The position numbers and the translations under genes were made by a program. The notes below the pieces were generated by a model. It did no database searches, was not told the origin of the DNA, and was given only the letters and a program-made list of their open reading frames with translations. Source: Rhodospirillales bacterium (lineage in GTDB: Bacteria > Pseudomonadota > Alphaproteobacteria > Rhodospirillales > UBA2165). From it: a stretch of 16,724 nt of DNA. The stretch lies in contig JABMOP010000531.1 in assembly GCA_013204125.1 (NCBI GenBank), forward strand, positions 1 to 16,724, given 5' to 3'. Shown one piece after another: positions 1 to 6,516 of the stretch. Positions within the stretch are counted from its first letter, which is position 1. Each line of letters starts with the position of its first letter.

Positions 1-132
1 CAGGTAACCGTTGGGTTCCGGCGGAAAGCGGGTGACGATGCCCGCCACCTTACCGGCGGCCAAATCGGCGCGCACGATGTCACGGATAAAATCGCTGGGC
101 TCGGGTGTTGTTTCGATGTCGGTGTCGGCCAA
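1..132 (-). CDS. glnS: Glutaminyl-tRNA synthetase, N-terminal 44 codons (runs off left edge)
   Basis: GlnRS charges tRNA-Gln with glutamine in the cytoplasm. Only the start of the gene is present. The minus-strand translation contains DFIRDIVRADLAAGK followed by TRFPPEPNGYL. This is the conserved N-terminus of bacterial GlnRS, where FIR-x-I-x-x-DL-x-x-GK is followed by RFPPEPNGYLHIGH. The reading stops at the window edge just before the expected HIGH signature of class I synthetases. The chosen start is TTG at 132-130, because GGAG lies 9 bases upstream and the frame has a stop (TAG, 165-163) soon above. Another TTG seven codons earlier is possible but has no better ribosome site. It is the last visible gene of a minus-strand chain, 30 bases after a possible micro-lipoprotein ORF. 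Glutamyl-tRNA synthetase is less likely, because the PPEPNGYL form is typical of GlnRS. Confidence 0.87.
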   Translation of the reverse strand, partial: MADTDIETTPEPSDFIRDIVRADLAAGKVAGIVTRFPPEPNGYL

Positions 133-162
133 GAAAAATAACTCCAAACTTGAAAGCGTCCG

Positions 163-243
163 CTACCCCACACATCCAGTGAGGGCGGCGACCGCGAATA
201 GGGCGATGCCGCCGTATATAAAGTATTTAATCAGCCGGAACAT
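163..243 (-). CDS. Possible micro-lipoprotein, 26 residues
   Basis: This is a short ORF of 26 codons plus TAG between the SYLF lipoprotein and glnS, on the same strand as both. The peptide starts MFRLIKYFIYGG, with two basic residues, then has a hydrophobic run IALFAVAAL and ends TGCVG. L-T-G-C fits a lipobox, so the product could be a signal peptide with a lipidated cysteine and only two residues after it. Alternatively it may be a single-pass membrane microprotein. It begins 8 bases after the stop of the SYLF gene, so translational coupling is plausible. An AGGA sits too close to the ATG (one base) to be a good ribosome site. I do not recognise a family. A chance ORF remains possible, but the N-basic/hydrophobic/Cys pattern and its place in the chain argue for a real product. 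Confidence 0.4.
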   Translation of the reverse strand: MFRLIKYFIYGGIALFAVAALTGCVG

Positions 244-251
244 GTCCTAAT

Positions 252-929
252 TCAAGGCACTTTAAGCGCGGCTCTTAAACGGTCCGCGCCTTGGTTGCGG
301 TGGGCGTGGTCGATCAGGATGGATTGGGGCGTCGCGCCTTTGCCGTAATAGGCGGCGTTATAATCATTGCGCCGAACCACGGCCGCGCCTTCCAAAGACG
401 CACCGCCGAACAGGCCGCGCACATCTGAGAAGGCAACTACATCAAGGGAAAGATTGGTGGTCACGGAGCCTTCCAAACCGCTGCCGTAGGGCCCGATGCT
501 GACGCCCGCGTCGGCGCCGAATTTCCCCTGATGATCGATAATGGCTTTAACCGCACCTTCCGAGCGGATGATGAACGCGGCGTGCGCCATTTGCCCGCCC
601 GCTTGTAGGCCGACGCTGCCCGCCGCGATTGCGTAAAAGGCCGGGTATCCCCATTTGCCCGACGCATCTCTGGAGAGAACAACCCCGTTGCCGCCTTCTG
701 CGCCGATGATGAAGCCGATCTTATAGAGCGCCGGAAATATCATGACGCCGTGGGCTCGCTTCAACATCGCCCTGAATTCAGGAAGGTCTTCGCGCGCTTT
801 CAATATTTCAATTGTCTTTAAGGCGTCGCCCACCAAGGCCTGGGGTTCGGGAACGCTGGGTCCGCTGGCGCAGGCGCTTAGAGTCAATGCCACCGCGATA
901 GAGGCCCCAATTGCTCGTAAGGATTTCAT
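252..929 (-). CDS. SYLF/Ysc84-domain lipoprotein
   Basis: This 225-residue protein begins with a lipoprotein signal peptide: MKSLR, a hydrophobic stretch, then the lipobox LSAC with Cys20 as the lipidated residue. After it comes a SYLF (Ysc84/DUF500-like) domain from about residue 50 to the end. It is recognised by a helical start (EFRAMLKRAHGVMIFPALYK), glycine-rich beta segments (IGAEGGNGVV, AIAAGSVGLQAGGQ) and the end pattern FSDVRGLFGGASLEGA. Eukaryotic SYLF domains bind phosphoinositides. Bacterial lipoproteins with this domain are mostly uncharacterised and likely sit in the periplasm on a membrane. The start has GGAG 7 bases upstream, which supports it well. It begins 26 bases after the stop of the second EAL-like gene and is probably cotranscribed with it. 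The family is clear; the function is unknown. Confidence 0.85.
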   Translation of the reverse strand: MKSLRAIGASIAVALTLSACASGPSVPEPQALVGDALKTIEILKAREDLPEFRAMLKRAHGVMIFPALYKIGFIIGAEGGNGVVLSRDASGKWGYPAFYAIAAGSVGLQAGGQMAHAAFIIRSEGAVKAIIDHQGKFGADAGVSIGPYGSGLEGSVTTNLSLDVVAFSDVRGLFGGASLEGAAVVRRNDYNAAYYGKGATPQSILIDHAHRNQGADRLRAALKVP

Positions 930-955
930 TACGCTACTCCCAATTTCCGCTTTGG

Positions 956-2254
956 CTATTCGGTGAGGTCAAAATTTTGCGTCCGCCTTCGTGCCATTTC
1001 TATATCGCGTCGCCGGGTTTCATCGGCCAGCAAACTTTCGATATGGCGGCCCTGAAACATATTGATGCCGATGATATGTCCAAACTCGACAGCTCGTTCA
1101 TCGTCGCAGCGGCTCAAAATAATTTTTGATGCACCTGTTCTTTTTACCAGGCGGACAATTTTTTTCTCGCCCGCCTTTTCTTCAAGATCGTCTTGCCAGA
1201 CAAGCTTAATAAGATCCGCGCCCAGTCTTTTACGATTTACGAACGGCAGGGTCTCGAGGGTCAGCCCATCAATGCAAATACGGTATCCCCGTTCCTTGGC
1301 AAAATCGCGGGCGAAAAGGAAGGCGTTTAAATCATTGAAAATATCTACCTTTTGCAATTCGATGACGATGGAACCCCGCATGGAGGCGATGACGCTGTCG
1401 TCGAATTTCATAAATTCCGGCGACAACAGCGTCGATATGTTGAGGTTCACGCTAAGCTCGCCGGTGATCGTATTGTCGTTGGATTTGGAAAGCATGGAGA
1501 GGACGCGAAGATCGAGCGTTTCGGTCAAATGCTGAAACAGCCATTTATTGGCAAATATATTCACACCCGGCATCAGCGTTTCGCGAAGATCGGCGATGGA
1601 AATATAAAGTTCCGAGAACAAGGCTTGCGGCGCGGCTTCGCCGATAATCGCGCAGACGAATTGCCGGCGCACCATGTTGGAAAGATCCGCCCGCTTCAAG
1701 TTGGCTTCAACCTGGCCGAGCGCCTTCGGCGTCAACGGCGTGCCGTGATCTTGTTTGACGGTAAATACACTCGTCATCGCGGCGCCGGGGAGTGTGGCGG
1801 CGGCCTTGCCGCTTTCCTCGGCATGCACCATCGAGCGGACCAAATCGAGAATTTCGCCGTAATCGCGCTCTACATCGTAGTAGCTACGAAAGGCGTTGGT
1901 TTCGTGGTCGTCGTTTTCCGCCTCGCTTTCCAACAATGGATCATCGCTGAATAAAAACCGGAGTTTGAGGATGGAGGTTTCGACGTCGTTCTGAGAATCG
2001 CCCCGATAAATGAAAAACAGATCGGAATTTTTTAGAATGAAAAGTTGCCCTTCGAGCAAGTTAATTAAAGGCTCGAACGTGTTGGCGGCGATGCGTATGT
2101 GATGGTCACGGCGGTTGTGCGCATCCAGCGCCGATAGATGTACATGCACCGCCCGGCGCCCTTCCATATGGCTTTCAAGCTGATGGACGTAATCAAGCAA
2201 TAGGTTTTCCTGGCTGGCAAGCCGGCTATTGCCGTCGTTGGGTTCCATCGCCAT
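956..2254 (-). CDS. Degenerate GGDEF-EAL-like protein, copy 2
   Basis: This 432-residue cytoplasmic protein is a paralog of the gene just upstream on the same strand. Residues about 18-105 resemble a collapsed GGDEF domain (VHVHLSALDAHN, HHIRIA, then LKNSDLFFIY where GG[D/E]EF would be). An acidic linker (SEAENDDHE) follows. Residues about 190-412 follow the EAL fold: FSELYI at the EAL position, LSVNLNISTLLS at the NxS strand, IVIELQKVDIF at the third strand, CIDGLT at the DDFG loop and MFQGRHIE near the end. Most metal-binding acids of active c-di-GMP phosphodiesterases are missing (one Asp at the DD position, SRCDD in place of EGVE). I infer that it does not hydrolyse c-di-GMP and may act by binding a ligand or protein. 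The ATG overlaps the stop of a 12-codon mini-ORF by one base; the ribosome site is weak. There is no signal peptide or membrane segment. Confidence 0.72.
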   Translation of the reverse strand: MAMEPNDGNSRLASQENLLLDYVHQLESHMEGRRAVHVHLSALDAHNRRDHHIRIAANTFEPLINLLEGQLFILKNSDLFFIYRGDSQNDVETSILKLRFLFSDDPLLESEAENDDHETNAFRSYYDVERDYGEILDLVRSMVHAEESGKAAATLPGAAMTSVFTVKQDHGTPLTPKALGQVEANLKRADLSNMVRRQFVCAIIGEAAPQALFSELYISIADLRETLMPGVNIFANKWLFQHLTETLDLRVLSMLSKSNDNTITGELSVNLNISTLLSPEFMKFDDSVIASMRGSIVIELQKVDIFNDLNAFLFARDFAKERGYRICIDGLTLETLPFVNRKRLGADLIKLVWQDDLEEKAGEKKIVRLVKRTGASKIILSRCDDERAVEFGHIIGINMFQGRHIESLLADETRRRDIEMARRRTQNFDLTE

Positions 2255-2292
2255 TAACCAGCGCCCCCGATGTTCGGCCCAATCCCGGTCAT
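2254..2292 (-). other. Twelve-codon mini-ORF bridging the two EAL-like genes
   Basis: An ATG overlaps the TGA of the upstream EAL-like gene (ATGA at 2292-2289). It opens a 12-codon frame, MTGIGPNIGGAG, whose TAA shares its last base with the ATG of the next EAL-like gene (TAATG at 2256-2252). The intergenic gap is therefore fully spanned by a frame that touches both genes, and the next gene lacks a strong ribosome site. This could carry ribosomes from one paralog to the other. It could also be chance, since such short frames are common. Confidence 0.25.
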
Positions 2293-3530
2293 GTTTTTGC
2301 CCTCCGGGCGCGCGCCGATTTTTCCGCCTGCTTCTTTACCAAACGGTCGACGAAATAGCCCTGGAATTTCTGAATACCAAGGCCCAGCGCCCAGCGTACC
2401 GCTTGCTCCGTATCAGTGCGCGCCAGAATGAAACGATCCTTGCCGACCTTGTCCACCAAATCACCGATTTGATCTCGTGTCCGATCGGTCTGGGCTTCGA
2501 TGAATTCCGTCCCCCAGGCCACTTTATAATAATTCACGGGTAACAGGCCGGGGTTAAAATACTGCAATGATATCGGGTTGAGCCCGTCCAGCAGAACGAG
2601 GTAGCCCCGATCACGTAGCCAATTTTGCGCGCGTGTAAAATTTTCGATGTCCGAGAACACGTCGATTTGCTGCAGTTCAATAACGACTTTTTCGGTATGA
2701 ACGCCGACCGCTTCGTCGAATTTTTGGAAATCCGTCGAAAGCACGGATTTCACATTCATATTAATGCTTAAGGCGTCTTTGCGGTCTGCGAAGTTTTCGC
2801 GGACAAGCATTCCGAGAACGCGCTTGTCGATGGTTTCCGTCAGATGCAGGAACAGCCATGGATTGGAGAAAAGGTCATACCCCGGCGCAGCTTTCATTTG
2901 CAGCTCAGACATAGATACGAATTTTTCGCGGAACAAAATTCGCTCCAACCCAGCGGCCCCGATGACGACAGCGGGCTGTTCTTTCATAACTTGCGCGATC
3001 GGCGCCTTGGAAACGGCTTCGTCGATCTTGGCGAGGCTATTGGGGTCAAGCGCTCGTCCTAAAAATCCGGCGCCGCCGGAGGGATTTCTTTTCGCCACCG
3101 CCGCCCAATCGCGCGCCAGGTCCAAAAATTTTTCGTAAGAATTATCGAAGCCGTAAACACTGACGAAGCGTTTGCCGCCATCATCGTCATCGCCGGCGGC
3201 GACAGGATCGCTGCGAAACAATATGCGGAGGCGGCCAACGGCTTCATCCACCTGGGCCCGGTCTACCTCATTGCACATAAGCACAAGATCATTATTGCTC
3301 ATGGTGTAGAGCTGCACATCCTGGCCGTTGGTGATCGTATCGAACGACCGGGCCGCGATGCGAATATGGTAGGGCTGCCGGTTATGTTGGCTGAGAGACG
3401 AGAGATGGATGATAACCGCGAAGCGTTCCACCCTGCTGTGCATGACCCGTTCAACATGATCGAGCAGCGAACTTTCCGGTGTTCGCGCATCGGATACTGC
3501 GGTGACTACGGATGCGGTGTTTTTTGCCAT
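2289..3530 (-). CDS. Degenerate GGDEF-EAL-like protein, copy 1
   Basis: This 413-residue cytoplasmic protein is the first gene of the minus-strand chain. It has the same plan as its paralog: a GGDEF-like remnant at about residues 20-110 (IIHLSSLSQHNR, YHIRIA, then MSNNDLVLM at the GGDEF position), an acidic linker GDDDDGGK, and an EAL-like domain at about 185-400. EAL landmarks are MSEL at the EAL position (207-210), INMNVKSVLS, VVIELQQIDVF (Glu285), LLDGLNP at the DDFG loop, YYKVAW with the Lys kept (K336) and KFQGYFVD. The usual EGVET segment reads ARTDTEQ, so a general catalytic/metal acid is lost. Predicted to be a non-catalytic EAL protein. The C-terminus is basic (RARRAKT). The ATG has no clear Shine-Dalgarno sequence, and it faces a divergent gene across 277 bases. 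The domain call rests on pattern matching by eye. Confidence 0.72.
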   Translation of the reverse strand: MAKNTASVVTAVSDARTPESSLLDHVERVMHSRVERFAVIIHLSSLSQHNRQPYHIRIAARSFDTITNGQDVQLYTMSNNDLVLMCNEVDRAQVDEAVGRLRILFRSDPVAAGDDDDGGKRFVSVYGFDNSYEKFLDLARDWAAVAKRNPSGGAGFLGRALDPNSLAKIDEAVSKAPIAQVMKEQPAVVIGAAGLERILFREKFVSMSELQMKAAPGYDLFSNPWLFLHLTETIDKRVLGMLVRENFADRKDALSINMNVKSVLSTDFQKFDEAVGVHTEKVVIELQQIDVFSDIENFTRAQNWLRDRGYLVLLDGLNPISLQYFNPGLLPVNYYKVAWGTEFIEAQTDRTRDQIGDLVDKVGKDRFILARTDTEQAVRWALGLGIQKFQGYFVDRLVKKQAEKSARARRAKT

Positions 3531-3807
3531 GTTGTGAGTTATTTAGTCTGCTGTGCCTGCAAGCAATTAATAAAGGGAAATACATTAAACAAACATAAAT
3601 CAAGATGGTCCTAAGTGATGAATTGGAGTGTACACCGGTGCCGGCAAATCGGCGAATAAAACCGGCTCGGTCTTCAAGGCCGCGCCCTGGACTTGAATAG
3701 GCCAATCGGAGCGTTTATCAAGACTTAAGATAAATTATCCCGCCGACCAGTGCGGTTAAATATCACCCGGACGCTTGGTCCGGCAAATTTTAGAAGGGAT
3801 TAGATGC

Positions 3808-4746
3808 GTGGCCAGGAAACGCGTGTTGGTGACCGGCGGGGCGGGGTTTATCGGATCGCACCTCTGCGAGCGTTTAGCCAATGTCGGCGACGAAGTTGTC
3901 TGCCTGGATAATTATTTTACCGGAGCCAAAGAAAATGTGGCGCCGCTTTTGTCCAAAAGCAATTTCGAACTTATGCGCCACGATGTCACTTTCCCGCTTT
4001 ATGTGGAAGTCGATGAAATTTATAATCTGGCGTGTCCTGCATCACCGATCCATTATCAATTTGATCCGGTTCAAACCACCAAAACCAGCGTTCACGGCGC
4101 CATCAATATGCTTGGGCTTGCCAAGCGGACGGGCGCTAAAATATTGCAGGCATCGACCAGCGAAGTGTACGGCGATCCCAATATTCACCCGCAGCCTGAG
4201 GATTATCACGGAAACGTAAACCCGATTGGGCCGCGCGCCTGTTACGACGAAGGCAAGCGCTGCGCAGAGACCTTGTTTTTCGACTATTACCGGCAGCATA
4301 AAACCAATATCCGTGTGGCCCGCATATTCAACACCTATGGCCCTCGCATGCGGCCCGATGATGGACGCGTGGTGTCCAATTTCATTGTTCAGGCGCTTCG
4401 CGGTGAAACACTTACCGTTAATGGCGATGGCGGTCAGACCCGGTCGTTTTGTTATGTGGATGATCTGGTCGACGGGCTGATTAAACTGATGGCGGCGCCC
4501 GATGATGTAACCGGGCCTATCAATATCGGTAATCCGGTTGAGTTTACCATTCGCCGGCTGGCGGAATTGGTGATCGAATTGGTCGGCACCGATGTGAACG
4601 TGGAAACCCATCCGCTGCCGCAGGACGATCCGATGCAACGCTGCCCCGATATCACCCGCGCCCGCGAACATCTGCAATGGGAGCCAAGTGTGGATTTGCG
4701 CGACGGCTTGGCCCGGACCATTGCTTATTTCAAAAGCGTAATTTAA
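3808..4746 (+). CDS. UDP-glucuronate decarboxylase (UDP-xylose synthase)
   Basis: An extended short-chain dehydrogenase/reductase that oxidises and decarboxylates UDP-glucuronate to UDP-xylose with bound NAD+, supplying xylose for surface polysaccharide. The protein is 312 residues from the chosen start. Landmarks are the Rossmann motif VTGGAGFIG (Gly10, Gly13, Gly16), YNLACPASPIHYQ, STSEVYGDP (S118, E119), GPRACYDEGKR with catalytic Tyr146 and Lys150, RIFNTYGPRM and DDGRVVSNFI. The set RHDV, ACPASP and NPIGPRACYDEGKR is typical of UXS enzymes rather than epimerases or dTDP-glucose dehydratases. The GTG start at 3808 has GAAGGG 9 bases upstream and begins just before the Rossmann strand. A TTG at 3775 would add 11 unlikely residues. 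The gene stands alone, divergent from the EAL-like genes and 351 bases before mraZ. No glycosyltransferase lies beside it, so its polymer is unknown. Confidence 0.9.
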   Translation: MARKRVLVTGGAGFIGSHLCERLANVGDEVVCLDNYFTGAKENVAPLLSKSNFELMRHDVTFPLYVEVDEIYNLACPASPIHYQFDPVQTTKTSVHGAINMLGLAKRTGAKILQASTSEVYGDPNIHPQPEDYHGNVNPIGPRACYDEGKRCAETLFFDYYRQHKTNIRVARIFNTYGPRMRPDDGRVVSNFIVQALRGETLTVNGDGGQTRSFCYVDDLVDGLIKLMAAPDDVTGPINIGNPVEFTIRRLAELVIELVGTDVNVETHPLPQDDPMQRCPDITRAREHLQWEPSVDLRDGLARTIAYFKSVI

Positions 4747-4933
4747 GCCCGCCTTAGCGCCGAATTTTCAAAAACACTTAATGGCGGAGCGTCTTGCCCG
4801 CCGTGCTTTTGTGCGCGTCATTTAAAGAACGTTAATAGAACAAATATATGCCATATTTGACTTGTTATGTGTCGCTGGGGGGTTTCCGGCGGCTTTGGTT
4901 CGGTGAATTTTGATTTTCGAAACATTTTGTTAA

Positions 4934-4998
4934 CCCAATACACTCCATTGTCACCCATTGACGCCCATTAAAACCCATGATATCCCAAATTAATCCAC
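4934..4998 (-). promoter_or_regulatory. MraZ operator: seven boxes at 10-base spacing
   Basis: Read on the minus strand, TGGG or TGGA occurs at exact 10-base intervals. On the plus strand the boxes appear as CCCA at 4934, 4954, 4964, 4974 and 4984, and as TCCA at 4944 and 4994. Five boxes are perfect and two differ by one base. Known MraZ operators are TGGGN repeats separated by 5 bases, which is the same 10-base period, and they lie upstream of mraZ. Period, motif and position all match, so MraZ binding and repression of this operon is a strong inference. The boxes point opposite to the direction of mraZ transcription. Confidence 0.82.
4958..4986 (+). promoter_or_regulatory. Candidate mraZ promoter inside the box array
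   Basis: TTGACG at 4958-4963 matches a sigma-70 type -35 at five of six bases. A weak -10-like TATCCC follows 17 bases later at 4981-4986. If used, the promoter would lie within the MraZ boxes, so that MraZ binding would block polymerase directly. The -10 is poor and the hexamer could arise from the repeat itself, so this is only a candidate. Confidence 0.2.
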
Positions 4999-5097
4999 AT
5001 TCTCGGACTGTGGGTTTTGGGTGTATTTGCACATCCCCGGCGGGGCCTTTGCACGTTGCCGCCGGTGGTTGCGCTTGGTCGTAAAATTGAGGCGGAA

Positions 5098-5568
5098 ATG
5101 GCTGCGTTATTCGGCAGACATATCAACAAGATCGATAAGAAGGGCCGCGTGTCGGTACCCAAGCCGTTTCGTGACGCCATGTCTGAGCAAAATTTCACCG
5201 GCGTACATATTTTTCCATCCTTCAAATACCCAGCCCTCGAAGCTCTGAGCGAGCAATTTTTCAATCGCGTCATTGGGTCCCTGGAAAACTTGGATATGTT
5301 CTCGGACGAGCAAGATGATCTGGCGACCATTGTCGAAAATACTCACGCGCTGCCCTACGATCCGGAAGGGCGGGTCATCCTTCCAAAATCCCTGATGAGC
5401 CACGCGAATTTGTCCGGCGAGGCGGCATTTGTCGGGCGCGGCGGACGCTTCTTGATTTGGGAGCCGGACGCGTATGAACGCCATAGCGAACGCGCGTTTG
5501 AACGCGCTAAAAATCGCGGCGCGACGCTTCCTCTGGCCGCCACGCCAACCACGCGGGAGAACCAATGA
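5098..5568 (+). CDS. mraZ: Transcriptional regulator MraZ
   Basis: A DNA-binding protein of the SpoVT-AbrB fold that forms rings and represses the dcw operon, including itself, by binding repeated TGGG boxes. The protein has 156 residues, the usual family size, with two AbrB-like halves. Each carries the D-x-x-G-R signature: DKKGRVSVP (residues 13-21) and DPEGRVILP (88-96). The ATG at 5098 gives the standard opening FGRHINKID and has GAGG 5 bases upstream. A longer frame from a TTG at 5017 adds a proline/arginine-rich stretch unlike the family and was rejected. The stop overlaps the rsmH start by ATGA. A likely operator of seven boxes ends 100 bases upstream. Confidence 0.95.
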   Translation: MAALFGRHINKIDKKGRVSVPKPFRDAMSEQNFTGVHIFPSFKYPALEALSEQFFNRVIGSLENLDMFSDEQDDLATIVENTHALPYDPEGRVILPKSLMSHANLSGEAAFVGRGGRFLIWEPDAYERHSERAFERAKNRGATLPLAATPTTRENQ

Positions 5569-6503
5569 ACGCGCATACGCCGATCATGGTCAGTGAAGTC
5601 TTGGCTGTCTTGAAACCGAAAGACGGCGGTATTTATGTGGATGGAACATTTGGCCGCGGCGGCCACGCCCAAGCCATTTTGGAGGCTGCGGCGACGACGG
5701 TGTTCGGCATTGATCGTGATCCGGCGGCGATCACGATCGGCGCGGAGCTTGGCCGGCGTTCGGGTGGAAAAATGCATATTCTTGAAGGCCATTTTGGTGA
5801 CATGCGCGCCCTTTTGAAAAGCGCCGGTGTCGCCCAAGTGGACGGCGTGCTTCTTGATCTTGGCGTCTCGTCGCCGCAATTAGACGATGCGGCGCGCGGC
5901 TTTTCATTTCGCGCCGATGGCCCCTTGGATATGCGTATGAGCGGCGACGGTCCGACCGCCGCCGATTATATCAACCAAGCCGGCGAAGAAGAGCTAGCCG
6001 ATACCATCCATGACCTGGGCGAAGAACGCCACGCCAGGCGCATAGCCCGCGCCATTATTGAAGCGCGCGCCGAAAAGCCGGTTATGCGGACCGGCGAGCT
6101 TGCCAATATTATCCGCCGTAAGGTTCGCAAATCAAAGGACGGCATCGATCCGGCGACGCGCACCTTCATGGCTATTCGAATTCACATAAATGACGAGCTT
6201 GGCGAATTAGAGAAAGGTTTATCCGCCGCCGAGCATCTGCTGGCGCCGGGCGGTAAGCTGGCGGTTATTTCCTTTCATTCTCTGGAAGATCGAATTGTCA
6301 AAAATTTTCTGCGCGACCGCGCCCAAGGGGGCGCCGGGGTATCGCGCCACATGCCAATCGCCACTGAGGAAAAGATGCCAAGCTTCAAGCTAATCAAGCG
6401 CGGTGTCATCAAGCCGAATGCAGCGGAGATATCTGTAAATCCAAGAGCCCGCTCGGCGCGATTGCGCGCTGCGGAACGAACGGACGCGCCGGTGGCGCAT
6501 TAG
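5565..6503 (+). CDS. rsmH: 16S rRNA (cytosine-1402-N4)-methyltransferase RsmH
   Basis: RsmH (MraW) uses S-adenosylmethionine to methylate N4 of C1402 in the decoding centre of 16S rRNA. The 312-residue protein opens with HTPIMVSEVL and the SAM-binding loop DGTFGRGGH (residues 26-34). It continues with VFGIDRDP, LLDLGVSSPQLDDAARGFSF, the helical insert with EERHARRIARAI, and the C-terminal AVISFHSLEDRIVKNF. All are hallmark RsmH segments and none is missing. Its ATG overlaps the mraZ stop by 4 bases, so translation is probably coupled. It ends with TAG 13 bases before ftsL. The basic C-terminal part, PNAAEISVNPRARSARLRAAE, is the normal family ending. Confidence 0.97.
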   Translation: MNAHTPIMVSEVLAVLKPKDGGIYVDGTFGRGGHAQAILEAAATTVFGIDRDPAAITIGAELGRRSGGKMHILEGHFGDMRALLKSAGVAQVDGVLLDLGVSSPQLDDAARGFSFRADGPLDMRMSGDGPTAADYINQAGEEELADTIHDLGEERHARRIARAIIEARAEKPVMRTGELANIIRRKVRKSKDGIDPATRTFMAIRIHINDELGELEKGLSAAEHLLAPGGKLAVISFHSLEDRIVKNFLRDRAQGGAGVSRHMPIATEEKMPSFKLIKRGVIKPNAAEISVNPRARSARLRAAERTDAPVAH

Positions 6504-6516
6504 ATCGGAGCTCCAT

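Larger units (their letters stand above)
4747..5097 (+). promoter_or_regulatory. Intergenic control region upstream of the dcw operon
   Basis: This 351-base gap is AT-richer than the flanking genes and holds no convincing ORF. It contains the 10-base-periodic box array at 4934-4998, directly followed by a short inverted repeat (TCCACA 4994-4999 with TGTGGG 5009-5014, 9-base loop). Two isolated -35-like hexamers occur, TTGACT at 4857-4862 and TTGACG at 4958-4963, neither with a clean -10. The last 100 bases before the mraZ ATG would be an untranslated leader. The mraZ ribosome site GAGG lies 5 bases before its ATG. Confidence 0.6.

Noticed and set aside
11..250. Plus-strand ORF of 79 codons at the left edge
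   Set aside because: It lies opposite the glnS start and the micro-lipoprotein frame, its product resembles no family I know, and the minus strand gives a clear GlnRS match.
3531..3807. Divergent promoters between EAL-like copy 1 and the UDP-glucuronate decarboxylase gene
   Set aside because: The region is AT-rich with several partial -10-like hexamers (such as TATTAA on the minus strand), but no -35/-10 pair with good spacing stands out on either strand.
4042..4677. Long minus-strand ORF (211 codons) opposite the UDP-glucuronate decarboxylase gene
   Set aside because: It is a shadow of a strongly conserved plus-strand gene in high-GC DNA, with no recognisable domain.
4783..4810. Possible rho-independent terminator after the UDP-glucuronate decarboxylase gene (GGCGG and CCGCC arms, then TTTT)
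   Set aside because: The stem is only 5 pairs with a 10-base loop, and a 4-base gap precedes a short T run, so it is too weak to call.
5017..5097. N-terminal extension of MraZ from a TTG at 5017
   Set aside because: The added residues are unlike MraZ, and the ATG at 5098 has a ribosome site and gives the normal family N-terminus.
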